Assembly: GCA_950106755.1 (NCBI GenBank)
Contig: CATNNA010000001.1
Span: forward strand, 372,001-436,000
Length of the DNA: 64,000 nt
Source of the DNA: Climacium dendroides
Taxonomy: Eukaryota > Streptophyta > Bryopsida > Hypnales > Climaciaceae
Direction: 5' to 3'
Below, in pieces: positions 1-12,000 of the stretch (the stretch's first letter is position 1; the number at the start of each line of letters is the position of its first letter). Under the pieces are notes generated by a model that saw only the letters and a list, made by a program, of their open reading frames with translations, searched no databases and was not told where the DNA came from. Position numbers and translations under genes: made by a program.

Positions 1-133
1 ATGACATTGGTACTATAAAGTACAGTCAATTTTAAGAGTTTAGGTTTAAAAAAACATGTGGGTCACTAATTTATTTTTTTCCACACATGCATTGATCAAA
101 CGCCCAAACAAAAGAAAAATTTGAAACTTGTGG

Positions 134-151
134 ACAAATTTGTTGGGCCCA
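134..151 (+). repeat. Two abutting perfect palindromes (example copy)
   Basis: ACAAATTTGT (134-143), a 10-bp perfect palindrome, is directly followed by TGGGCCCA (144-151), an 8-bp perfect palindrome. The first is kept in nearly every 176-bp copy and destroyed in the 173-bp type B copies. The second is broken in sublineages reading GAGCCC, GCGCCC, GGTCCA or GGCCCC. The one-base loss at 37,118-37,130 falls in the first palindrome. Confidence 0.85.
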
Positions 152-166
152 TTTAGATTGGCCTTG

Positions 167-206
167 ATTGAATTTCATGACATTGGTACTACAAAGTACA
201 GTCAAT
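167..206 (+). repeat. Nested inverted repeat in the monomer (example copy)
   Basis: Arms GTACT (186-190) and AGTAC (195-199) pair around a four-base ACAA loop. Outside them TGAC (178-181) pairs with GTCA (201-204), and ATTGA (167-171) with TCAAT (202-206) as an alternative outer arm. The structure recurs in most of the copies. Variant copies reading GTATT-ACAA-AGTAC or GTACT-ATAA-AGTAT have one mismatch in the inner stem. It could extrude a short hairpin or be a binding site; no function is shown. Confidence 0.8.
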
Positions 207-394
207 TTTAAGAGTTTAGGTTTAAAAAAACATATGGGTCAGTAATTTAATTTTTTTCACACATGCATCGACAAAACCCACAACCAAAAAAAAATTTGAG
301 AACTTGTGGACAAATTTGTTGGGCCCATTTAGATTGGCCTTGATTGAATTTCATGACATTGGTACTACAAAGTACAGTCAATTTTAAGAATTTA

Positions 395-1452
395 CGTTTA
401 AAAAAACATGTGGGTCACTAATTTATTTTTTTCCACACATGGATTGATCAAACGCCCAAACAAAAAAAAAATTTGAAACTTGTGGACAAATTTGTTGCGC
501 CCATTTAAACTGGCCTTGATTGAATTTTATGAGATTGGTACTATAAAGTATAGTCAATTTGAAGGGTTTACGTTTAAAAAAACATGTGGGTCACTAATGT
601 AATTTTTTCGACACATGCATTGACCAAACCCACAACCAAAAAAAATTTGAGAACTTGTGGACAAATTTGTTGGGCCCATTTAAATTGGCCTTGATTGAAT
701 TTCATGACATTAGTATTACAAAGTACAGTCAATTTCAAGAGTTTAGGTTTAAAAAAACATGTGGGTCACTAATGTAATTTTTTTTCACACATGTATTGAC
801 CAAACACCCAAACAAAAAAAAAATTTGAGAACTTGTGGACAAATTTGTTGGGCCCATTTAGATTGGCCTTGATTGAATTTCATGACATTGGTACTACAAA
901 GTACAGTCAATTTTAAGAGTTTAGGTTTAAAAAAACATGTGGGTCACTAATTTATTTTTTTCCACACATGCATTGATCAAACGCCCAAACAAAAAAAAAA
1001 TTTGAAACTTGTGGACAAATTTGTTGCGCCCATTTAAACTGGCCTTGATTGAATTTTATGAGATTGGTACTATAAAGTATAGTCAATTTGAAGGGTTTAC
1101 GTTTAAAAAAACATGTGGGTCACTAATGTAATTTTTTCGACACATGCATTGACCAAACCCACAACCAAAAAAAATTTGAGAACTTGTGGACAAATTTGTT
1201 GGGCCCATTTAAATTGGCCTTGATTGAATTTCATGACATTAGTATTACAAAGTACAGTCAATTTCAAGAGTTTAGGTTTAAAAAAACATGTGGGTCACTA
1301 ATGTAATTTTTTTCACACATGTATTGACCAAACACCCAAACAAAAAAAAAATTTGAGAACTTGTGGACAAATTTGTTGGGCCCATTTAGATTGGCCTTGA
1401 TTGAATTTCATGACATTGGTACTACAAAGTACAGTCAATTTTAAGAGTTTAG
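395..1452 (+). repeat. 3-mer tandem duplication, about 529 bp unit
   Basis: The diagnostic variant GTTGCGCCCATTTAAACTGG is seen near 494 and again near 1,023, 529 bp apart. The next monomers also correspond: TTTATGAGATTGG, then the TTTTTTCGACACATG variant, then ATTAGTATTAC, then GTATTGACCAAACACCC. The first copy runs about 395-923 and the second about 924-1,452. The copies differ slightly, for example CACATGGATTGATC against CACATGCATTGATC at their starts, so the duplication is not the youngest in the window. The same three-monomer set reappears near 19,000-20,000. Confidence 0.82.
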
Positions 1453-4027
1453 GTTTAAAAAAACATGTGGGTCACTAATTTAATTTTTTTCACACATGGA
1501 TTGACCAAACCCCCAAACAAAAAAAAAATTTGAGAACTTGTGGACAAATTTGTTGGGCCCATTTAGATTGGCCTTGATTGAATTTCATGACATTGGTACT
1601 ACAAAGTACAGTCAATTTTAAGAGTTTAGGTTTAAAAATACATGTGGGTCACTAATTTATTTTTTTCCACACATGCATTGATCAAACGCCCAAACAAAAA
1701 AAAAATTTGAGAACTTGTGGACAAATTTGTTGGGCCCATTTAGATTGGCCTTGATTGAATTTCATGACATTGGTACTATAAAGTACAGTCAATTTTAAGA
1801 CTTTAGGTTTAAAAAAACATGTGGGTCACTAATTTATTTTTTTCCACACATGCATTGATCAAACGCCCAAACAAAAAAAAAATTTGACACTTGTGGACAA
1901 ATTTGTTGAGCCCATTTAAATTGGCCTTGATTGAATTTCATGACATTGGTACTACAAAGTACGGTCAATTTTAAGAGTTTAGGTTTAAAAAAACATGTGG
2001 GTCACTAATGTAATTTTTTTCACACATGTATTGACCAAACACCCAAACAAAAAAAAAATTTGAAACTTGTGGACAAATTTGTTGGGCCCATTTAGATTGG
2101 CCTTGATTGAATTTCATGACATTGGTACTACAAAGTACAGTCAATTTTAAGAGTTTAGGTTTAAAAAAACATATGGGTCAGTAATTTAATTTTTTTTACA
2201 CATGTATTGACCAAACACCCAAACAAAAAAAAAAATTTGAGAACTTGTGGACAAATTTGTTGGGCCCATTTAGATTGGCCTTGATTGAATTTCATGACAT
2301 TGGTACTACAAAGTACAGTCAATTTTAAGAGTTTAGGTTTAAAAAAAAATGTGGGTCACTAATTTAATTTTTTTCACACATGGATTGACCAAACCCCCAA
2401 ACAAAAAAAAAATTTGAGAACTTGTGGACAAATTTGTTGGGCCCATTTAGATTGGCCTTGATTGAATTTCATGACATTGGTACTACAAAGTACAGTCAAT
2501 TTTAAGAGTTTAGGTTTAAAAAAACATGTGGGTCACTAATTTATTTTTTTCCACACATGCATTGATCAAACGCCCAAACACAAAAAAAATTTGAGAACTT
2601 GTGGACAAATTTGTTGGGCCCATTTAGATTGGCCTTGATTGAATTTCATGACATTGGTACTATAAAGTACAGTCAATTTTAAGAGTTTAGGTTTAAAAAA
2701 ACATGTGGGTCACTAATTTATTTTTTTCTACACATGCATTGATCAAACGCCCAAACAAAAAAAAAATTTGAAACTTGTGGACAAATTTGTTGGGCCCATT
2801 TAGATTGGCCTTGATTGAATTTCATGACATTGGTACTACAAAGTACAGTCAATTTTAAGAGTTTAGGTTTAAAAAAACATGTGGGTGAGTAATTTAATTT
2901 TTTTCACACATGCATTGACCAAACCCACAACCAAAAAAAAATTTGAGAACTTGTGGACAAATTTGTTGGGCCCATTTAGATTGGCGTTGATTGAATTTCA
3001 TGACATTGGTACTACAAAGTACAGTCAATTTTAAGAGTTTAGGTTTAAAAAAACATGTGGGTGAGTAATTTAATTTTTTTCACACATGCATTGATCAAAC
3101 CCACAACCAAAAAAAAATTTGAGAACTTGTGGACAAATTTGTTGGGTCCATTTAGATTGGCGTTGATTGAATTTCATGACATTGGTACTACAAAGTACAG
3201 TCAATTTTAAGAATTTCCGTTTAAAAAAACATGTGGGTCACTAATTTAATTTTTTCCACACATGCATGGACCATACCCACAACCAAAAAAAAACTTGAAA
3301 CTTGTGGACAAATTTGTTGGGCCCATTGAGATTGGCCTTGATTGAATTTCATGACATTGGTACTACAAAGTACAGTCAATTTTAAGAGTTTAGGTTTAAA
3401 AAAACATGTGGGTCACTAATGTAATTTTTTTCACACATGGATTGACCAAACCCCCAAACAGAAAAAAAATTGTAGAACTTGTGGACAAATTTGTTGGGCC
3501 CATTTAGATTGGCCTTGATTGAATTTCATGACATTGGTACTATAAAGTACAGTCAATTTTAAGACTTTAGGTTTAAAAAAACATGTGGGTCACTAATTTA
3601 TTTTTTTCCACACATGCATTGATCAAACGCCCAAACAAAAAAAAAAATTGAGAACTTGTGGACAAATTTGTTGGGCCCATTTAGATTGGCCTTGATTGAA
3701 TTTATGACATTGGTACTATAAAGTACAGTCAATTTTAAGAGTTTAGGTTTAAAAAAACATGTGGGTCACTAATTTATTTTTTTCTACACATGCATTGATC
3801 AAACGCCCAAACAAAAAAAAAATTTGAAACTTGTGGACAAATTTGTTGGCCCCATTTAGATTGGCCTTGATTGAATTTCATGACATTGGTACTACAAAGT
3901 ACAGTCAATTTTAAGAGTTTAGGTTTAAAAAAACATGTGGGTCACTAATTTATTTTTTTCCACACATGCATTGATCAAACGCCCAAACAAAAAAAAAATT
4001 TGAAACTTGTGGACAAATTTGTTGCGC
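1453..4027 (+). repeat. Mixed left-type monomers, no clean local HOR
   Basis: Fourteen to fifteen monomers of the left type are arranged with partial periodicity. The GGATTGACCAAACCCCC variant recurs at about 1,496 and 2,380 (884 bp, five monomers). A pair of adjacent GTGGGTGAGTAATTT monomers lies at about 2,885 and 3,060, followed by the GCATGGACCATACCC monomer at 3,264. The same order with one GTGAGT monomer fewer occurs at 6,055-6,258, so this stretch is an older relative of the 9/11-mer domain downstream. A monomer near 3,698 has lost the C of TTTCATGAC, a deletion shared with two later copies. Confidence 0.75.
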
Positions 4028-5435
4028 CCATTTAGATTGGCCTTGATTGAATTTATGACATTGGTACTACAAAGTACAGTCAATTTTAAGAGTTTAGGTT
4101 TAAAAAAACATGTGGGTCACTAATTTAATTTTTTCTACACATGCATTGATCAAACGCCCAAACAAAAAAAAAATTTGAAACTTGTGGACAAATTTGTTGG
4201 CCCCATTTAGATTGGCCTTGATTGAATTTCATGACATTGGTACTACAAAGTACAGTCAATTTTAAGAGTTTAGGTTTAAAAAAACATGTGGGTCACTAAT
4301 GTAATTTTTTTCACACATGTATTGACCAAACACCCAAACAAAAAAAAAATTTGAAACTTGTGGACAAATTTGTTGGGCCCATTTAGATTGGCCTTGATTG
4401 AATTTCATGACATTGGTACTACAAAGTACAGTCAATTTTAAGAGTTTAGGTTTAAAAAAACATATGGGTCAGTAATTTAATTTTTTTCACACATGTATTG
4501 ACCAAACCCACAACCAAAAAAAAAATTTGAAACTTGTGGACAAATTTGTTGAGCCCATTTAAATTGGCCTTGATTGAATTTCATGACATTGGTACTACAA
4601 AGTACGGTCAATTTTAAGAGTTTAGGTTTAAAAAAACATGTGGGTCACTAATGTAATTTTTTTCACACATGCATTGACCAAACACCCAAACAAAAAAAAA
4701 ATTTGAGAACTTGTGGACAAATTTGTTGGGCCCATTTAGATTGGCCTTGATTGAATTTATGACATTGGTACTACAAAGTACAGTCAATTTTAAGAGTTTA
4801 GGTTTAAAAAAACATGTGGGTCACTAATTTAATTTTTTCTACACATGCATTGATCAAACGCCCAAACAAAAAAAAAATTTGAAACTTGTGGACAAATTTG
4901 TTGGCCCCATTTAGATTGGCCTTGATTGAATTTCATGACATTGGTACTACAAAGTACAGTCAATTTTAAGAGTTTAGGTTTAAAAAAACATGTGGGTCAC
5001 TAATGTAATTTTTTTCACACATGTATTGACCAAACACCCAAACAAAAAAAAAATTTGAAACTTGTGGACAAATTTGTTGGGCCCATTTAGATTGGCCTTG
5101 ATTGAATTTCATGACATTGGTACTACAAAGTACAGTCAATTTTAAGAGTTTAGGTTTAAAAAAACATATGGGTCAGTAATTTAATTTTTTTCACACATGT
5201 ATTGACCAAACCCACAACCAAAAAAAAAATTTGAAACTTGTGGACAAATTTGTTGAGCCCATTTAAATTGGCCTTGATTGAATTTCATGACATTGGTACT
5301 ACAAAGTACGGTCAATTTTAAGAGTTTAGGTTTAAAAAAACATGTGGGTCACTAATGTAATTTTTTTCACACATGCATTGACCAAACACCCAAACAAAAA
5401 AAAAATTTGAGAACTTGTGGACAAATTTGTTGGGC
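4028..5435 (+). repeat. 4-mer tandem duplication, 704 bp unit
   Basis: Two adjacent four-monomer blocks correspond base for base at an offset of 704. Both begin with a monomer in which TTTCATGAC has become TTTATGAC (4,051 and 4,755), continue with the TTTTTTCTACACATG monomer carrying GTTGGCCCCATTT, then the GTATTGACCAAACACCC monomer, then CATATGGGTCAGT followed by GTTGAGCCCATTT and AGTACGGTC. The first block is about 4,028-4,731 and the second 4,732-5,435. The single-base deletion is private enough to mark this as one duplication event. Confidence 0.87.
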
Positions 5436-5599
5436 CCATTTAGATTGGCCTTGATTGAATTTCATGACATTGGTACTACAAAGTACAGTCAATTTTAAGA
5501 GTTTAGGTTTAAAAAAACATGTGGGTCACTAATTTAATTTTTTTCACACATGGATTGACCAAACCCCCAAACAAAAAAAAAATTTGAGAACTTGTGGAC

Positions 5600-8500
5600 A
5601 AATTTGTTGGGCCCATTTAGATTGGCCTTGATTGAATTTCATGACATTGGTACTACAAAGTACAGTCAATTTTAAGAGTTTAGGTTTAAAAAAACATGTG
5701 GGTCACTAATTTATTTTTTTCCACACATGCATTGATCAAACGCCCAAACAAAAAAAAAATTTGAGAACTTGTGGACAAATTTGTTGGGCCCATTTAGATT
5801 GGCCTTGATTGAATTTCATGACATTGGTACTATAAAGTACAGTCAATTTTAAGAGTTTAGGTTTAAAAAAACATGTGGGTCACTAATTTATTTTTTTCTA
5901 CACATGCATTGATCAAACGCCCAAACAAAAAAAAAATTTGAAACTTGTGGACAAATTTGTTGGGTCCATTTAGATTGGCCTTGATTGAATTTCATGACAT
6001 TGGTACTACAAAGTACAGTCAATTTTAAGAGTTTAGGTTTAAAAAAACATGTGGGTGAGTAATTTAATTTTTTTCACACATGCATTGACCAAACCCACAA
6101 CCAAAAAAAAATTTGAGAACTTGTGGACAAATTTGTTGGGCCCATTTAGATTGGCGTTGATTGAATTTCATGACATTGGTACTACAAAGTACAGTCAATT
6201 TTAAGAATTTCCGTTTAAAAAAACATGTGGGTCACTAATTTAATTTTTTCCACACATGCATGGACCATACCCACAACCAAAAAAAAACTTGAAACTTGTG
6301 GACAAATTTGTTGGGCCCATTGAGATTGGCCTTGATTGAATTTCATGACATTGGTACTACAAAGTTCAGTCAATTTTAAGAGTTTAGGTTTAAAAAAACA
6401 TGTGGGTCACTAATTTAATTTTTTTCACACATGGATTGACCAAACCCCCAAACAGAAAAATAATTTGAGAACTTGTGGACAAATTTGTTGGGCCCATTTA
6501 GATTGGCCTTGATTGAATTTCATGACATTGGTACTATAAAGTACAGTCAATTTTAAGAGTTTAGGTTTAAAAAAACATGTGGGTCACTAATTTATTTTTT
6601 TCCACACATGCATTGACCAAACACCCAAACAAAAAAAAAATTTCAGAACTTGTGGACAAATTTGTTGGGCCCATTTAGATTGGCCTTGATTGAATTTCAT
6701 GACATTGGTACTATAAAGTACAGTCAATTTTAAGACTTTAGGTTTAAAAAAACATGTGGGTCACTAATTTATTTTTTTCTACACATGCATTGATGAAACG
6801 CCCAAACAAAAAAAAAATTTGAAACTTGTGGACAAATTTGTTGGGCCCGTTTAGATTGGCCTTGATTGAATTTCATGACATTGGTACTACAAAGTACAGT
6901 CAATTTTAAGAGTTTAGGTTTAAAAAAACATATGGGTCAGTAATTTAATTTTTTTCACACATGTATTGACCAAACCCACAACCAAAAAAAAAATTTGAAA
7001 CTTGTGGACAAATTTGTTGAGCCCATTTAAATTGGCCTTGATTGAATTTCATGACATTGGTACTACAAAGTACGGTCAATTTTAAGAGTTTAGGTTTAAA
7101 AAAACATGTGGGTCACTAATGTAATTTTTTTCACACATGTATTGACCAAACACCCAAACAAAAAAAAAATTTGAGAACTTGTGGACAAATTTGTTGGGCC
7201 CATTTAGATTGGCCTTGATTGAATTTCATGACATTGGTACTACAAAGTACAGTCAATTTTAAGAGTTTAGGTTTAAAAAAACATGTGGGTCACTAATTTA
7301 ATTTTTTTTCACACATGGATTGACCAAACCCCCAAACAAAAAAAAAATTTGAGAACTTGTGGACAAATTTGTTGGGCCCATTTAGATTGGCCTTGATTGA
7401 ATTTCATGACATTGGTACTACAAAGTACAGTCAATTTTAAGAGTTTAGGTTTAAAAAAACATGTCGGTCACTAATTTATTTTTTTCCACACATGCATTGA
7501 TCAATCGTCCAAACAAAAAAAAAATTTGAAACTTGTGGACAAATTTGTTGGGCCCATTTAGATTGGCCTTGATTGAATTTCATGACATTGGTACTACAAA
7601 GTACAGTCAATTTCAAGAGTTTAGGTTTAAAAAAACATGTGGGTCACTAATTTATTTTTTTCCACACATGCATTGATCAAACGCCCAAACAAAAAAAAAA
7701 TTTGAGAACTTGTGGACAAATTTGTTGGGCCCATTTAGATTGGCCTTGATTGAATTTCATGACATTGGTACTATAAAGTACAGTCAATTTTAAGAGTTTA
7801 GGTTTAAAAAAACATGTGGGTCACTAATTTATTTTTTTCTACACATGCATTGATCAAACGCCCAAACAAAAAAAAAATTTGAAACTTGTGGACAAATTTG
7901 TTGGGTCCATTTAGATTGGCCTTGATTGAATTTCATGACATTGGTACTACAAAGTACAGTCAATTTTAAGAGTTTAGGTTTAAAAAAACATGTGGGTGAG
8001 TAATTTAATTTTTTTCACACATGCATTGACCAAACCCACAACCAAAAAAAAATTTGAGAACTTGTGGACAAATTTGTTGGGCCCATTTAGATTGGCCTTG
8101 ATTGAATTTCATGACATTGGTACTACAAAGTACAGTCAATTTTAAGAATTTCCGTTTAAAAAAACATGTGGGTCACTAATTTAATTTTTTCCACACATGC
8201 ATGGACCATACCCACAACCAAAAAAAAACTTGAAACTTGTGGACAAATTTGTTGGGCCCATTGAGATTGGCCTTGATTGAATTTCATGACATTGGTACTA
8301 CAAAGTTCAGTCAATTTTAAGAGTTTAGGTTTAAAAAAACATGTGGGTCACTAATTTAATTTTTTTCACACATGGATTGACCAAACCCCCAAACAGAAAA
8401 ATAATTTGAGAACTTGTGGACAAATTTGTTGGGCCCATTTAGATTGGCCTTGATTGAATTTCATGACATTGGTACTATAAAGTACAGTCAATTTTAAGAG

Positions 8501-9013
8501 TTTAGGTTTAAAAAAACATGTGGGTCACTAATTTATTTTTTTCCACACATGCATTGACCAAACACCCAAACAAAAAAAAAATTTCAGAACTTGTGGACAA
8601 ATTTGTTGGGCCCATTTAGATTGGCCTTGATTGAATTTCATGACATTGGTACTATAAAGTACAGTCAATTTTAAGACTTTAGGTTTAAAAAAACATGTGG
8701 GTCACTAATTTATTTTTTTCTACACATGCATTGATGAAACGCCCAAACAAAAAAAAAATTTGAAACTTGTGGACAAATTTGTTGGGCCCGTTTAGATTGG
8801 CCTTGATTGAATTTCATGACATTGGTACTACAAAGTACAGTCAATTTTAAGAGTTTAGGTTTAAAAAAACATATGGGTCAGTAATTTAATTTTTTTCACA
8901 CATGTATTGACCAAACCCACAACCAAAAAAAAAATTTGAAATTTGTGGACAAATTTGTTGAGCCCATTTAAATTGGCCTTGATTGAATTTCATGACATTG
9001 GTACTACAAAGTA
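5600..9013 (+). repeat. 11-mer HOR pair, 1,941 bp offset, second copy truncated
   Basis: Rare variants recur at exactly 1,941 bp: GAAAAATAATTTGAG at 6,461 and 8,402, AAATTTCAGAACTT at 6,641 and 8,582, TTGGGCCCGTTTAG at 6,841 and 8,782, and GCATGGACCATACC at 6,258 and 8,199. The match covers about 5,600-7,072 against 7,541-9,013. It then breaks, because copy 1 continues with AGTACGGTC and a CATGTGGGTCACTAATGTAA monomer, while copy 2 jumps to AGTACAGTC and the CATGTCGGTCAC monomer seen at 7,461. The second copy has therefore lost about two monomers near 9,010. Confidence 0.86.
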
Positions 9014-12000
9014 CAGTCAATTTTAAGAGTTTAGGTTTAAAAAAACATGTCGGTCACTAATTTATTTTTTTCCACACATGCATTGATCAATCGTCCAAAC
9101 AAAAAAAAAATTTGAAACTTGTGGACAAATTTGTTGGGCCCATTTAGATTGGCCTTGATTGAATTTCATGACATTGGTACTACAAAGTACAGTCAATTTC
9201 AAGAGTTTAGGTTTAAAAAAACATGTGGGTCACTAATTTATTTTTTTCCACACATGCATTGATCAAACGTCCAAACAAAAAAAAAATTTGAAACTTGTGG
9301 ACAAATTTGTTGGGCCCATTTAGATTGGCCTTGATTGAATTTCATGACATTGGTACTACAAAGTACAGTCAATTTTAAGAGTTTAGGTTTAAAAAAACAT
9401 GTGGGTGAGTAATTTAATTTTTTTCACACATGCATTGACCAAACCCACAACCAAAAAAAAATTTGAGAACTTGTGGACAAATTTGTTGGGCCCATTTAGA
9501 TTGGCGTTGATTGAATTTCATGACATTGGTACTACAAAGTACAGTCAATTTTAAGAGTTTAGGTTTAAAAAAACATGTGGGTGAGTAATTTAATTTTTTT
9601 CACACATGCATTGACCAAACCCACAACCAAAAAAAAATTTGAGAACTTGTGGACAAATTTGTTGGGCCCATTTAGATTGGCGTTGATTGAATTTCATGAC
9701 ATTGGTACTACAAAGTACAGTCAATTTTAAGAATTTCCGTTTAAAAAAACATGTGAGTCACTAATTTAATTTTTTCCACACATGCATGGACCATACCCAC
9801 AACCAAAAAAAAACTTGAAACTTGTGGACAAATTTGTTGGGCCCATTGAGATTGGCCTTGATTGAATTTCATGACATTGGTACTACAAAGTACAGTCAAT
9901 TTTAAGAGTTTAGGTTTAAAAAAACATGTGGGTCACTAATTTAATTTTTTTCACACATGGATTGACCAAACCCCCAAACAGAAAAAAAATTTGAGAACTT
10001 CTGGACAAATTTGTTGGGCCCATTTAGATTGGCCTTGATTGAATTTCATGACATTGGTACTATAAAGTACAGTCAATTTTAAGAGTTTAGGTTTAAAAAA
10101 ACATGTGGGTCACTAATTTATTTTTTTCTACACATGCATTGATCAAACGCCCAAACAAAAAAAAAATTTGAAACTTGTGGACAAATTTGTTGGGCCCATT
10201 TAGATTGGCCTTGATTGAATTTCATGACATTGGTACTACAAAGTACAGTCAATTTTAAGAGTTTAGGTTTAAAAAAACATATGGGTCAGTAATTTAATTT
10301 TTTCCACACATGCATTGACCAAACCCACAACCAAAAAAAAAATTTGAAACTTGTGGACAAATTTGTTGAGCCCATTTAAATTGGCCTTGATTGAATTTCA
10401 TGACATTGGTACTACAAAGTACGGTCAATTTTAAGAGTTTAGGTTTAAAAAACCATGTGGGTCACTAATGTAATTTTTTTCACACATGTATTGACCAAAC
10501 ACCCAAACAAAAAAAAAATTTGAAACTTGTGGACAAATTTGTTGGGCCCATTTAGATTGGCCTTGATTGAATTTCATGACATTGGTACTACAAAGTACAG
10601 TCAATTTTAAGAGTTTAGGTTTAAAAAAACATATGGGTCCGTAATTTAATTTTTTTCACACATGTATTGACCAAACCCACAACCAAAAAAAAAATTTGAA
10701 ACTTGTGGACAAATTTGTTGAGCCCATTTAAATTGGCCTTGATTGAATTTCATGACATTGGTACTACAAAGTACGGTCAATTTTAAGAGTTTAGGTTTAA
10801 AAAAACATGTGGGTCACTAATGTAATTTTTTTCACACATGTATTGACCAAACACCCAAACAAAAAAAAAATTTGAGAACTTGTGGACAAATTTGTTGGGC
10901 CCATTTAGATTGGCCTTGATTGAATTTCATGACATTGGTACTACAAAGTACAGTCAATTTTAAGAGTTTAGGTTTAAAAAAACATGTGGGTCACTAATTT
11001 AATTTTTTTCACACATGGATTGACCAAACCCCCAAACAAAAAAAAAATTTGAGAACTTGTGGACAAATTTGTTGGGCCCATTTAGATTGGCCTTGATTGA
11101 ATTTCATGACATTGGTACTACAAAGTACAGTCAATTTTAAGAGTTTAGGTTTAAAAAAACATGTGGGTCACTAATTTATTTTTTTCCACACATGCATTGA
11201 TCAAACGCCCAAACAAAAAAAAAATTTGAGAACTTGTGGACAAATTTGTTGGGCCCATTTAGATTGGCCTTGATTGAATTTCATGACATTGGTACTACAA
11301 AGTACAGTCAATTTTAAGAGTTTAGGTTTAAAAAAACATGTGGGTGAGTAATTTAATTTTTTTCCACACATGCATGGACCATACCCACAACCAAAAAAAA
11401 ACTTGAAACTTGTGGACAAATTTGTTGGGCCCATTGAGATTGGCCTTGATTGAATTTCATGACATTGGTACTACAAAGTACAGTCAATTTTAAGAGTTTA
11501 GGTTTAAAAAAACATGTGGGTCACTAATTTAATTTTTTTCACACATGGATTGACCAAACCCCCAAACAGAAAAAAAATTTGAGAACTTGTGGACAAATTT
11601 GTTGGGCCCATTTAGATTGGCCTTGATTGAATTTCATGACATTGGTACTATAAAGTACAGTCAATTTTAAGAGTTTAGGTTTAAAAAAACATGTGGGTCA
11701 CTAATTTATTTTTTTCTACACATGCATTGATCAAACGCCCAAACAAAAAAAAAATTTGAAACTTGTGGACAAATTTGTTGGGCCCATTTAGATTGGCCTT
11801 GATTGAATTTCATGACATTGGTACTACAAAGTACAGTCAATTTTAAGAGTTTAGGTTTAAAAAAACATATGGGTCAGTAATTTAATTTTTTCCACACATG
11901 CATTGACCAAACCCACAACCAAAAAAAAAATTTGAAACTTGTGGACAAATTTGTTGGGCCCATTTAGATTGGCCTTGATTGAATTTCATGACATTGGTAC

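Larger units (their letters stand above)
1..394 (+). repeat. Left edge: about two left-type monomers, irregular
   Basis: The window opens inside the array, not at its edge. Two ordinary 176-bp steps are visible (1, 177, 353). The copy around 240-300 has the CATATGGGTCAGT variant and an unusual GCATCGACAAAACC stretch where neighbours read GACCAAACC. No local higher-order period includes these copies. Confidence 0.85.

Noticed and set aside
104..120. A-runs as poly(A) tails of retroposed elements
   Set aside because: The runs lie at a constant position in each monomer and have no element body or target-site duplication next to them.
215..224. Plant telomere-like motif TTTAGGTTTA in most monomers
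   Set aside because: It has one G too few for TTTAGGG, is not in tandem, and sits at a fixed place in the monomer, so it is ordinary satellite sequence rather than interstitial telomere.
11201..11434. Reverse-strand open reading frame of 77 codons
   Set aside because: It exists because the hybrid monomer at 11,340-11,400 changes length and removes a stop. Its translation repeats the same peptide-like string twice, as expected of satellite sequence read through.
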